From: Candidatus Rokubacteria bacterium RIFCSPLOWO2_02_FULL_72_37
GTDB taxonomy: Bacteria > Methylomirabilota > Methylomirabilia > Rokubacteriales > CSP1-6
Length of the DNA: 32,138 bases
NCBI GenBank assembly: GCA_001790315.1
Contig: MGCE01000030.1
Coordinates: 2,585-34,722, forward strand
Reading direction: 5' to 3'
The translations under genes and the position numbers were made by a program. Shown here piece by piece: positions 7,592 to 19,993 of this stretch. The notes below the pieces were generated by a model. It made no database searches. It was not told the DNA's origin and was given only the letters and a program-made list of their open reading frames with translations. Positions within the stretch are counted from its first letter, which is position 1, and each line of letters opens with the position of its first letter.

Positions 7592-10500
7592 ATGGACCCC
7601 GCGGAGGAGATCCTCGTCGTCGATGACGATCCCGGGATCACCGGTCTCCTCGCCGAGCATCTCGAAGGCGAGGGGCACCGGGTGCTCGTGGCGCACTCGG
7701 CGGCCGAGGGCATCAGGTTCATCGACGAGCGGCCCGTCGCGCTGGTCCTGCTCGACCTCGTGCTTCCCGACGGCGACGGCCTCGCCGTCATGCACGCGGC
7801 TCGACGGCGCGAGCTGCCGCCCGAGGTCGTGATCGTCACGGGCCACGCCTCGCTGGACTCGGCGATCCAGGCGGTCGAGGGGAGCGCCGCGGGCTACATC
7901 GTGAAGCCCGTCGACTTGAACCGCCTCGCCGCGATCGTCCGCCGGGTGGTCGAGCGCCGTCACCTGCTCAGGGAGAACGCGGCCCTCCAGCGGGACCTGA
8001 GCGGGCGCGTCGCGGAGAGCGAGGCGCTGGCCGCGGTCTCGGCCACGGTCAGCTCGACGCTGGACGTGCGCGAAGGGCTCCGGCGCATCTGCCGCGAGCT
8101 CGCGCGCCTGCTCGGTGCGGAGACGGCCGCGGCCTACCTGCACGACCGCGCCACGGACGACCTCGTCCCAGCGGCGGCGTACCACGTGCCCAAGGAATAC
8201 GTGCAGACGCTCGCGGTCGCGTCGCTTCCGCTGCGCGAGCAGGGCTTTCACCTTCCGATCTGGGGGGAGCGTCGGCCCGTCTTCTCCGACGACGTGGCGC
8301 ACGATCCCCGCTTCACGCACGCGCTGTTCCGTGCGTTCCCCCACCAGTCTGGGCTCCTCCTCCCGATCATCCTCGACACGGCGACGGCCGGGGCCTTCTA
8401 CCTCGTGTGGTGGAAGGCGCGTCGCTCGCCGACGGGACGCGAGCTCCAGCTCGCGCAGCGCGTGTGCGACCAGGTCGGGCTCCTCCTGAAAAACGCGCGG
8501 CTGTTCGAGAACGCCGAGCGGAACCGGCGCCAGCTCGAGGTGCTCAACGAGGTGTCGCGCCGGCTCGCCGCCGTCCACGAGCCCGACGAGGTGCTCGGGC
8601 TGATCGTGAACGAGGCGGCGCGCCTGCTGGGCGCCGAGGCGGCCGGCATCCGGCTCCGCGAGGGCGACGACCTGCTGGTCGCGGCCCGGACCGAGTCGGC
8701 CGCCCGCGTGATGGCGCGCCCGCGGATCAAGGTCGGCGAGAGCCTGTCGGGCCGGGTCGTCGCGACGGGCGAGACCGTGGTGGTCGAGGATCTGTCCGCG
8801 GACACCGGGCACGATCCGCTCCACAAGCGGGGGGCGCTCGAGCTCGGCTTCCGCGGCTTCGTCGGCGTGCCACTCCGGAGCCGGGGCGGAGTGACCGGCA
8901 CGCTCAACATCTATACGAAAGGGGTGCGCCGCTTCGACGCCGACGAGATCGCGCTGCTCTCGGGTCTCGCCGACCAGGCGGCGGTGGCGATCGAGAAGGC
9001 TCGGTTGTTCCGCGACACGGAGGAAGGGCAGCAACGGCTCGAGCGCCTCTACCGGGCCGCGATGTCCATGCAGACGTCGTGGGACCGGGATGCGCGGCTC
9101 GACGCGTTCATCAGGGCGGCCCACGACGTGGTCGGATTCGACCGGGTGCGCGTCCTGCTCCTCACGGCGGACGGCACGAGGCTCGAGCCGGTGCGTACGC
9201 TCGGTCCTGAGGCCCCAGAGGGGGAGGTCGGCCTGCCCTTCTCGCCGGACGCCGGCCCGTTCTGGCAGGCGATGCAGCGCCGGCGCGCGGTCGCCGTGCT
9301 TTCGGACGAGGACCTGGCGCGCGCCGCGGCGATCGCGCCGGCGCTCCGCGCGCATCCGGACCTCCGCAGCCGGCGCTTCGTCGTCGCACCGCTCGTGATC
9401 GGCGACCGCGTCATCGGCGCGGCGAGCGCCGACAACAAGCCGAGCCGCCGGCCGATCGCGGCGGCGAGCGTCGAGCCGTTCGGCATGCTCTGCCAGGACC
9501 TGGCGATGGCGCTCGAAGAGAGCCGGCTGTATGCGGAGGCGCAGGCGCGCGAGCGACAGGCGACGCGCCTCCACGGGCTGACACGCGAGCTCGCGACGAG
9601 TCTCGAGGCCGACCAGGTGCTCGACCGGGTCACGGCCCAGACGGTCGAGCTCCTCGGCTGCGACGCCGCGGCGATCTTCGGCTACGACGGGGCACGGGGT
9701 GGCCTCACCTACCAGCGGGGGCTCAACCTGGAGCCCGAGCTCACCCGCGCCCAGTTCCTGCGTCCCGGAGAGGGCGTCGCGGGCCGAGCCTTCCAGGAGC
9801 GGCGTGTGGTGTGGACGCGCGACGTGCGGGCGGACGCGTCCCTCGAGTTCTCGCCGGTGTCGCGGAGGCTGGTCGGCGGCTCCGCCATGCGCGCGGTCCT
9901 CGGCGTCCCGATCGCGAGCCGAGACGAAGTCCACGGTGTGCTGATGGCGTACTTCTTCGTCCCGAAGGACTTCAGCCCTGACGCGGTGAAGCTGGTCGAG
10001 ACGCTCGCCGACCACTCGGCGATCGCGCTGCAGAACGCCCGGCTCTTCGAAGAGACCCGGGCGCGCGAGCGGGAAGCCAAGACGCTCTCGGACGGGCTCG
10101 CGCTGCTGAACCAGGCGAGCCGAGCGCTGCACCGGACGCTCGAAGTCGACAAGATGCTGACCGGTGCGCTCGACGACCTCGCGAAGGCGTTCGGCGCGAG
10201 CGGCGCGGTCGTCAACATCTTCGACGCTGCCGGGACCCAGCAGCGCTCGGTCGGCTACTGGCTCCCCGGGGTCGAGGGCCGCGCGCACCCCGCCCGCAAG
10301 CACGGGATCAGCCAGGCGGTCCGCACGGCCCGCGCGCCGATGCTGATCGCGGACATCGGCGCGCGTCGGGACATCGTCCATCCCGAGAACTTCGTCCGCG
10401 GCGTGAAGGCGATCGCGGCGTTCCCCATCGTCGGCCAGGGCGCGCACGTGCTCGGCGCGCTGCTCCTCTACTACACCACGACGCAGAAGTTCCCGGACGG

Positions 10501-11635
10501 CGAGGTGCGTCTGCTCGCCTCCTACGCCGACCAGCTCGGCACGGCGCTCGAGAATGCACAGCTCTACGAGCAGACCCAGACCCAGCAGGTCCGTCTCGCG
10601 CAGATCTTCGACTCCACGTCGGACGGGATCATCCTGGTGAGTCGCGAGGGCGAGATCAGGGCCGCCAACCGTCGGGCCGGCGCCCTGCTCGACTTCGACG
10701 CCGGCGAGGTCTTGGGCGTCTCCCTCACCGCCCTGCTCGCCGGGTTCCGGAGCTCCGTGCCCGATCACGACAGGACGTTCGGCGCCCTGCAGGCGCTGCT
10801 GGGGGATCCCGAGCGCGGCGGGGCGGGCGACCTCGACCTGACGCGGGGCAGTCGCGTCGTCCACTGGACCGGGCAGCCGACGCGGGACGCGACGGGCGCG
10901 ACGATCGGGTTCACCCTCACGCTGCGCGACGTCACTGAGGAACGCCAGGTCAGCCAGATGAAGTCGGACTTCGTGTCGTTCGTCACGCACCAGCTCCGCA
11001 CGCCACTGGCCGGAATCAAGTGGATGCTGGAGCTTGCGGCGCAGGCTCCGGACGCCCCGGGCGAGGCGGCCGGGTACGTCCAGGACGCGCGCGAGGCCGC
11101 CGAGCGGCTCATCGGACTCGTGAACGATCTCCTCGACATCTCCAGGCTCGAGAGCGGCAAGCTCACCGTCAATCTCGAGCCCACGGACCTCGGGGCGCTG
11201 ACGGCGGGCGTTCTCGGCGAGATCGCGACGCTCCTGGAGGGAAAGCGGCACCGGCTGTCGGTGACTGGAACCGAGGCGCTGCCGCCGGTGCTCGCGGACG
11301 TGCAGCTCCTGCGACAGGTCGTGCTCAACCTGACCTCGAACGCCATCAAGTACACCCCGACGGGCGGGCAGATCGCGATCCGCATGCGCGCGGAGGATGG
11401 CGCGGTCCGCTGGGAGATCAGGGACAGCGGCATCGGCGTTCCCGGAGCGTCGCAGGCGCGGCTGTTCGAGAAGTTCTTCCGGGCGGAGAACGCGCACACG
11501 GTCGAAACGGAGGGCACGGGCCTCGGACTCTACCTGGTCCGGCTCATCGTCGAGAAGCTCGGCGGGCGGGTCTGGTGCGAGTCGGAGGAGGGCAAGGGCG
11601 CGACGTTCATCTTCACGTTGCCGGCGGACAGGTGA
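7592..11635 (+). CDS. Hybrid signalling protein: REC, about five GAF, PAS, HisKA, HATPase
   Basis: N-terminal REC EEILVVDDDPGITGLLAEHLEGEG...YIVKPVDL. Successive GAF-like segments starting GLRRICRELARLLGAETAAAYL, EVLGLIVNEAARLLGAEAAGIRL, LDAFIRAAHDVVGFDRVRVLLL, QVLDRVTAQTVELLGCDAAAIFGY and KMLTGALDDLAKAFGASGAVVNIF. PAS IFDSTSDGIILVSREGEIRAANRRA; HisKA SDFVSFVTHQLRTPLAGIKWMLEL; ATPase LNLTSNAIKYTP...GTGLGLYLV. Confidence 0.92.
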   Translation: MDPAEEILVVDDDPGITGLLAEHLEGEGHRVLVAHSAAEGIRFIDERPVALVLLDLVLPDGDGLAVMHAARRRELPPEVVIVTGHASLDSAIQAVEGSAAGYIVKPVDLNRLAAIVRRVVERRHLLRENAALQRDLSGRVAESEALAAVSATVSSTLDVREGLRRICRELARLLGAETAAAYLHDRATDDLVPAAAYHVPKEYVQTLAVASLPLREQGFHLPIWGERRPVFSDDVAHDPRFTHALFRAFPHQSGLLLPIILDTATAGAFYLVWWKARRSPTGRELQLAQRVCDQVGLLLKNARLFENAERNRRQLEVLNEVSRRLAAVHEPDEVLGLIVNEAARLLGAEAAGIRLREGDDLLVAARTESAARVMARPRIKVGESLSGRVVATGETVVVEDLSADTGHDPLHKRGALELGFRGFVGVPLRSRGGVTGTLNIYTKGVRRFDADEIALLSGLADQAAVAIEKARLFRDTEEGQQRLERLYRAAMSMQTSWDRDARLDAFIRAAHDVVGFDRVRVLLLTADGTRLEPVRTLGPEAPEGEVGLPFSPDAGPFWQAMQRRRAVAVLSDEDLARAAAIAPALRAHPDLRSRRFVVAPLVIGDRVIGAASADNKPSRRPIAAASVEPFGMLCQDLAMALEESRLYAEAQARERQATRLHGLTRELATSLEADQVLDRVTAQTVELLGCDAAAIFGYDGARGGLTYQRGLNLEPELTRAQFLRPGEGVAGRAFQERRVVWTRDVRADASLEFSPVSRRLVGGSAMRAVLGVPIASRDEVHGVLMAYFFVPKDFSPDAVKLVETLADHSAIALQNARLFEETRAREREAKTLSDGLALLNQASRALHRTLEVDKMLTGALDDLAKAFGASGAVVNIFDAAGTQQRSVGYWLPGVEGRAHPARKHGISQAVRTARAPMLIADIGARRDIVHPENFVRGVKAIAAFPIVGQGAHVLGALLLYYTTTQKFPDGEVRLLASYADQLGTALENAQLYEQTQTQQVRLAQIFDSTSDGIILVSREGEIRAANRRAGALLDFDAGEVLGVSLTALLAGFRSSVPDHDRTFGALQALLGDPERGGAGDLDLTRGSRVVHWTGQPTRDATGATIGFTLTLRDVTEERQVSQMKSDFVSFVTHQLRTPLAGIKWMLELAAQAPDAPGEAAGYVQDAREAAERLIGLVNDLLDISRLESGKLTVNLEPTDLGALTAGVLGEIATLLEGKRHRLSVTGTEALPPVLADVQLLRQVVLNLTSNAIKYTPTGGQIAIRMRAEDGAVRWEIRDSGIGVPGASQARLFEKFFRAENAHTVETEGTGLGLYLVRLIVEKLGGRVWCESEEGKGATFIFTLPADR

Positions 11636-11640
11636 GGGCA

Positions 11641-12029
11641 TGGAGACGACGGGACGGCAGATCCTGCTGGTCGAGGACGATCGATTCCTTCGGCGCGCGT
11701 GCGAGGCGAGCCTGCGCCAGCGTGGCTTCACCGTGACGACGGCCGAGGACGGCGAGGAGGGGTTGCGACTGGCGAGGAGTCGGGGCTTCGACCTCGTGCT
11801 CCTCGACATGCTGATGCCGAAGCTCTCCGGGCTCTCGGTGCTGCGGGCGCTCCGGGAGGAGGAGGCGACGCGTATGCTGCCCGTCCTGATCCTCTCGAAT
11901 TCGTCGCGCGAGCAGGACGTGTCCGAGGTGACCGCGCTCGGCGTGTCCGGGTACCTGGTGAAGGCGAACCTGTCGCTCAAGGAGCTCGGCGACCGCATCG
12001 AGCAGCTCCTCGGAGGTCCCCGTGGCTGA
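11641..12029 (+). CDS. Single-domain response regulator (REC)
   Basis: METTGRQILLVEDDRFLRRACEASLRQRGFTVTTAEDGEEGLRLARSRGFDLVLLDMLMPKLSG...ILSNSSREQD...YLVKANLSLKEL. Confidence 0.92.
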
Positions 12030-12405
12030 GCGCGCGCGTCGTATCCTGCTCTGCGAGGACGACCGATTCCTGCGCAAGGCGGCGGAGGCGCGGCTCCGCC
12101 AGCACGGCTTCACGGTCTTCAGCGCGATGGACGGCGAGGAGTCGCTGCGGGTGGCGCGGGAGCAGATCCCGGACCTGATCCTCCTCGACCTCATCATGCC
12201 GAAGGTTCAGGGATTCGAGGTGCTCCGCCGCCTCAAGGCGGATGCGGCCACCGCGGGCATCCCCGTCGTCGTGCTCTCGAACCTGGGACAGGACCGCGAC
12301 GTCGAGCAGGCGACGGCGCTGGGCGCCCGGGCGTATTTCGTCAAGGCGCATCTCTCGCTCCAGGACCTCGTCACGAAGGTCGATGACGTGCTGGGAGGAC
12401 GGTAG
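12022..12405 (+). CDS. Single-domain response regulator (REC), paralogue of the preceding gene
   Basis: ARRILLCEDDRFLRKAAEARLRQHGFTVFSAMDGEESLRVAREQIPDLILLDLIMPKVQG...VVLSNLGQDRD...YFVKAHLSLQDL. Confidence 0.92.
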   Translation: MAERARRILLCEDDRFLRKAAEARLRQHGFTVFSAMDGEESLRVAREQIPDLILLDLIMPKVQGFEVLRRLKADAATAGIPVVVLSNLGQDRDVEQATALGARAYFVKAHLSLQDLVTKVDDVLGGR

Positions 12406-14145
12406 ATGGCCGGACTCCGCATCGAGGACGCCGAGCTCCACACGCTGCTGGTCCAGCGCCTCGAGATCCTGGACGAGGGCGAGTTCGAGCGCGCGCGGAA
12501 GATGGCGACGCGCCTGCGCATCCCGCTCGAGCGCGCGGTGATCGAGCGGGGCCGCGTGCCCGTCAACTTCATCCTCACCCACGTCGCCGAGATGTGGGGC
12601 GTCGGGTTCGTCGACCTCCGCGTGAGCGACGTCAAGCCGGAGGCGCTCGCGCTCCTGACGGAGGAGTACGCCCGCCAGCACATGCTGTTGCCGTTCGACG
12701 TCGACGGCGACCGGCTCCACGTCGCGATGTGGAACCCCCGGGACCGGCAGGCGATCGACGAGATCGAGCGCACGACGAGGCACAGGGTGGTTCCGTACCT
12801 CGCCCCCGAGGCGGCCATCCTGCGGGGGCATCTGCTGTACAGGGGCAATCTCCGCGAGATGCTCGAGCGCGCCATCGCCGACGAGAGCCTCACGCTCGTG
12901 CAGCAGCAGAGCGCGGTCGCCCAGCGGTCGACGGCCGAGCTGCTGACGCGGATCCTGGAGTACGCCGCGGTGGCACGCGCCTCCGACATCCATATCGAAC
13001 CCTACGAGCTGGAGGCGATCGTCCGCTATCGCATCGACGGGGCGCTTCACGAGGTCCTGAACCTGCCGCCGCCGATGCTCACCCCACTGGTGGCCCACAT
13101 CAAGATCGTGAGCCGGCTCCGGATCGACGAGCGGCGGGCGCCGCAGGACGGCCGCTTCGAGGCGGATCTGGGCGGCTACAAGATGGACATGCGCGTCTCC
13201 TCCCTGCCGACGATGTGGGGCGAGAAGATCGTGATGCGGGTCCTCTCGCGGGAGAGCCTCGTGATCGACCTCGAGGACCTCGGTCTGGTCGCGCGGGACT
13301 ACGAGATCGTGCTGCGCAACCTCCTCAGACCCTTCGGGATGGTCCTGATCACCGGGCCCACGGGGTCCGGGAAGACGACGAGCCTCTACTCGATGCTCGT
13401 GCGCCTCGGCATCGAGCGGCAGAGCGTGGTGAACATCTCGACCATCGAGGACCCGATCGAATACACGCTGCCGCGCGTGAACCAGATGGCGGTCAACCCC
13501 GGCGCCGGGGTCGAGTTCGCCACCGGGCTTCGCGCGCTCCTCCGGCAGGACCCGGACATCATCATGGTCGGTGAGATCCGCGACCGCGAGACGGCCGAGA
13601 TCGCCGTGCGCGCGGCGCTCGTCGGGCGGCTGCTGATCTCCACGCTGCACACCAACGACGCGACGGGAGTCGTCCCCCGCCTCCTCGACATGGGCATCGA
13701 GCCGTTCCTGGTCGCCTCCACGCTCGCGCTCGCCCTGGCCCAGCGCCTCGTCCGGCGCATCTGCGTGCGGTGCCGGGAGTCCGTGACGCCGGACCCGGCG
13801 CTGGTGCGCTCACTGCACGCGCGCCCGGACTTCGACCGCACCCTCGAGGTCCTGCGATCCGAGGGGATCCTCGGCAGCGGTACCGACCCCCTCGGTGGCC
13901 TGCAGATGTTCCGGGGACGGGGCTGTCCCCAGTGCAACGGCAGTGGGTTCCGCGGGCGCGTCGCGGTGTTCGAGCTCTTCGAGGTGGACGACGCCGTCCG
14001 CGCGCTGATCATGGACCGGCGCGACGCGTCCATGATCCGGGCCGCCGCGGTCGACCAGGGGATGAAGACGATGTTCCAGGACGGCCTGGCCAAGGCCCTG
14101 CTCGGCGAGACGCCGCTGGAAGAAGTCTTCCGCGTGGCGCTCTGA
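12406..14145 (+). CDS. Type IV pilus/type II secretion assembly ATPase (PilB/GspE family)
   Basis: LITGPTGSGKTTSLYSML, ASDIHIEPYE, LRQDPDIIMVGEIRDRETAEIAVRAALVGRLLISTLHTNDA, zinc motif CVRC...CPQCNGSGFRGRVAVFELFEV. Confidence 0.94.
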   Translation: MAGLRIEDAELHTLLVQRLEILDEGEFERARKMATRLRIPLERAVIERGRVPVNFILTHVAEMWGVGFVDLRVSDVKPEALALLTEEYARQHMLLPFDVDGDRLHVAMWNPRDRQAIDEIERTTRHRVVPYLAPEAAILRGHLLYRGNLREMLERAIADESLTLVQQQSAVAQRSTAELLTRILEYAAVARASDIHIEPYELEAIVRYRIDGALHEVLNLPPPMLTPLVAHIKIVSRLRIDERRAPQDGRFEADLGGYKMDMRVSSLPTMWGEKIVMRVLSRESLVIDLEDLGLVARDYEIVLRNLLRPFGMVLITGPTGSGKTTSLYSMLVRLGIERQSVVNISTIEDPIEYTLPRVNQMAVNPGAGVEFATGLRALLRQDPDIIMVGEIRDRETAEIAVRAALVGRLLISTLHTNDATGVVPRLLDMGIEPFLVASTLALALAQRLVRRICVRCRESVTPDPALVRSLHARPDFDRTLEVLRSEGILGSGTDPLGGLQMFRGRGCPQCNGSGFRGRVAVFELFEVDDAVRALIMDRRDASMIRAAAVDQGMKTMFQDGLAKALLGETPLEEVFRVAL

Positions 14146-14166
14146 AGTGGCCCGGCGGATGCGTGG

Positions 14167-14736
14167 CTAGGTGCGGCTGCCGGGCTTGATCGCCTGGCTG
14201 CCGCTCCGGCAGAGCGGGCACGCCTCCGGCGCCCAGATCGTGGCCTCCACCGTCGCGAGCGCGGCGAACGGGACGGCGAAGGAGACGGCACCACCGCTCC
14301 GGTCGATCAGCGACCCCACGCCCGCGACGGCGCCGCCGGCCTCCTCGACGCAGCGGACGACCTCGCGCGTCGACCCGCCCGTGGTGATCACGTCCTCGAC
14401 GACCAGGCAGCGCTCGGCGGGCGCGAGCGCGAAACCGCGGCGCAGGCGCATCACGCCGTTCTCCCGCTCGCTGAAGAGTGCGCGAACACCCAGCGTGCGC
14501 GCCACCTCGTACGCCACGAGGATGCCGCCGATCGCGGGCGCGAGCACGGTCCGGACGCTCTCGCCGGGCAGACGCGCGGCGAGAGCGCGGCCAAGCGCCT
14601 CGGCGTACTCCGGGTGCTGCAGCACGAGCGCGGACTGTAGATAGAGGTCCGAGTGAAGCCCCGACGTGAGCCGGAAGTGGCCGCGCATGAGCGCGCCGGT
14701 CTTCTCGTAGAGATCGAGCGTCTCGCGCTCGGTCAC
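14167..14736 (-). CDS. pyrE: Orotate phosphoribosyltransferase
   Basis: GALMRGHFRLTSGLHSDLYLQSALVLQHPEYAEALG; PRPP motif CLVVEDVITTGGSTREVV. GTG start overlaps the pyrF stop. Confidence 0.94.
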   Translation of the reverse strand: MTERETLDLYEKTGALMRGHFRLTSGLHSDLYLQSALVLQHPEYAEALGRALAARLPGESVRTVLAPAIGGILVAYEVARTLGVRALFSERENGVMRLRRGFALAPAERCLVVEDVITTGGSTREVVRCVEEAGGAVAGVGSLIDRSGGAVSFAVPFAALATVEATIWAPEACPLCRSGSQAIKPGSRT

Positions 14737-15450
14737 GAGCCCCCGAGTTCCCGGACGATGGCGGCGGCCGCGGCGGCCGGGTCCGATGCGCCCGTGATCG
14801 GCCGGCCGACGACGAGGTAGTCGGCGCCGGCAACGAGCGCGGCGCACGGCGTCGCGATGCGTACCTGATCGTCCGTTCCCTCGCCTCCCCCGGGGCGGAT
14901 GCCGGGCGTGACGATCACCCAGTCCCGACCCAGTCCGAGCCGGAGTGCGCGGACCTCCTGCGGCGACGCCACACAGCCGTCGAGCCCCGCCTCGCGCGCG
15001 CGCTCCGCGAGGTGGAGCACGTGCGCCTCCACGGTGGCGGCCACGCCGACCTCCCGGTGGAGCGCCGTCCGGTCGAGGCTCGTGAGGACCGTGACGCCGA
15101 GACAGACGGGACGCGCGGTCCCGAAATCGGCGGCCGCCTTCGTGGCGGCGTCGGCCGCGGCACGCATCATCGCGAGGCCGCCGCTCGCGTGGACGTTCAG
15201 CATCGAGACGCCGAGGCGCGCCGCCGCCCGGACGGCGCCGGCGACCGTGTTGGGGATGTCGTGGTACTTGAGGTCGAGGAAGACGCCGAAGCCGCGTTTC
15301 CTGGCGGCCTCGACCGCCCTCGGTCCGGCCGCCGTGAAGAGCTGTGAACCGATCTTGCAGCCGGTGAGCGTGCCGGCGAGGCAGTCGAGCAACCGCTCCG
15401 CGTCGCCGAGGGCCTCGACGTCGAGGGCGACCAGCACACGGTCCGCCGGG

Positions 15451-15464
<14 letters not shown>
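14733..15464 (-). CDS. pyrF: Orotidine 5'-phosphate decarboxylase
   Basis: [53 protein letters not shown]. Confidence 0.95.
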
Positions 15465-18657
<3,193 letters not shown>

Positions 18658-18668
18658 GGGCGGCTCCC

Positions 18669-18794
18669 GGCGGGGCGGGGCGGCGGGCCCCGCTCGACCA
18701 CGCGCGCGGCGACGCTCTGGGTGACGTAGGGCGCGCGCCGGCTCCGGAGACCCTGACAACACGGGTCTCGCGGGGCCCGCCGCCCCGCCCCGCC
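18669..18794 (-). repeat. Inverted-repeat element between EamA and carB: 25-bp perfect arms enclosing an internal hairpin
   Basis: Arms GGCGGGGCGGGGCGGCGGGCCCCGC at 18669-18693 and its exact complement at 18770-18794; inner 7-bp pair GAGACCC (18747-18753)/GGGTCTC (18763-18769). Sits immediately upstream of the carB SD and start. Confidence 0.8.
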
Positions 18795-18831
18795 CGGGCC
18801 CGCCACGCCAGCTCTGGTCCGCGGGCCTGCG

Positions 18832-19704
18832 TCAGGCGGCCGAGTTCACGACGTGGATGCCGCCCGCGACGGCCAGCGCGCCCGCCACCTGCAAGAGCGA
18901 GAGCGGCTCGCCGAGGAGCGCCCAGCCGATCAGCACGCCGAAGACCGGCGAGAGGAACACGAAGGCGTTGACGCGGACCGCGGAGTAGCTCCGGATCAGC
19001 CAGTTGAAGACGGCGAACGAGAACGCGGCGGCCACGGCACCGAGGTAGAGCACGCTCCCGACGGCGAGCGGACTGAGCCGCCAGGGCGCGTCGGGCTCGA
19101 GCATCAGCGTCAGGACACCCATGACGGGCATCGCCACCGCGGCGCTCCACAGGATGACCGAGGCCGAGTGGACCTCGCGCGGCATGGTCTTGACCAGGAT
19201 CGTGGCCGCCGACCAGCCGAGCGTCCCCAGCAACACGAACGCGTCGCCCACGAGCGACGCCTGGCCGGGGAGGCGGTCGGCGAACACCAGTACGATGCCC
19301 GTGAACGCGAGCACCGTCCCACCGAGCCGTCGCGTCGTGAGCCGCTCGGCCGGCACGAAGAGCGGCAGCAGCAGGAGCGTGAAGAAGGGCTGCGTGTTGA
19401 ACAGGATCGACGCGCGCCCCGCCGTCGTGCGGGCGGCGCCGAGGTAGAAGAGCGCCATCGTCCAGCAGAAGGCCGCGCCGCCGGCCAGGAGGAAGCGCCG
19501 CGCCCGGCGCCCGTAGACAACGGGGACGCCCGCCAGCCGCGAGTACAGGAACAGCAGCGCGCTCGCGACGACCACCCGCAGGAAGAGCGAGCCGAAGACC
19601 GGCAGGTCGCGGAACCCGAGCTTCACCATCGTGTACGATCCGCCCCAGATCGCCGTGAGGAGCACGACGAGCGCGATCGCCCGCGCGGGCAGCCGGTCGG
19701 GCAC
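18832..19704 (-). CDS. EamA/DMT-family transporter
   Basis: Start GTG 19704: VPDRLPARAIALVVLLTAIWGGSYTMVKLGFRDLPVFGSLFLRVVV; WTMALFYLGAARTTAGRASILFNTQPFFTLLL; GVLIGWALLGEPLSLLQVAGALAVAGGI. Confidence 0.92.
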   Translation of the reverse strand: MPDRLPARAIALVVLLTAIWGGSYTMVKLGFRDLPVFGSLFLRVVVASALLFLYSRLAGVPVVYGRRARRFLLAGGAAFCWTMALFYLGAARTTAGRASILFNTQPFFTLLLLPLFVPAERLTTRRLGGTVLAFTGIVLVFADRLPGQASLVGDAFVLLGTLGWSAATILVKTMPREVHSASVILWSAAVAMPVMGVLTLMLEPDAPWRLSPLAVGSVLYLGAVAAAFSFAVFNWLIRSYSAVRVNAFVFLSPVFGVLIGWALLGEPLSLLQVAGALAVAGGIHVVNSAA

Positions 19705-19718
19705 CGATCGGGCTCGTC

Positions 19719-19985
19719 CTATTCCTCGACCAGTCCATACACGATCGAGGTCTCGGGGGCGGCTTCCTCGCGGCGGTAGAGGACGTCGTCGAGCCGCCCG
19801 CTGCCGATCCACGCGGCCTCGCCGCTGCCCCAGAGCGTCTCGCCGAGGACGCTCATACGCCGGTCGACGCGCTCGCGGACGGCGTGAGCCTCGAGCGAGG
19901 TGTCGCTCTGCGTGGTGAACGAGGTCCACTCGGGCTTCTGGCCCGAACCCTCCGTCTTCCGGTACGAGATCAGGTACTTGGGCAT
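19719..19985 (-). CDS. Hypothetical 88-aa protein within the pyr operon
   Basis: MPKYLISYRKTEGSGQKPEWTSFTTQSDTSLEAHAVRERVDRRMSVLGETLWGSGEAAWIGSGRLDDVLYRREEAAPETSIVYGLVEE; begins 9 nt after carA, co-directional. Confidence 0.7.
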   Translation of the reverse strand: MPKYLISYRKTEGSGQKPEWTSFTTQSDTSLEAHAVRERVDRRMSVLGETLWGSGEAAWIGSGRLDDVLYRREEAAPETSIVYGLVEE

Positions 19986-19993
19986 GACGTCGA

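Noticed and set aside
7373-11998. 1541-aa open frame on the - strand
   Set aside because: Antisense to the clearly coding REC-GAF-kinase gene; composition (Arg/Asp/His/Glu-rich, no domains) is typical of mirrored frames in high-GC DNA.
14146-14166. Bidirectional terminator between the convergent PilB and pyrE genes
   Set aside because: Only about 21 bp, with no stem-loop or T-tract visible.
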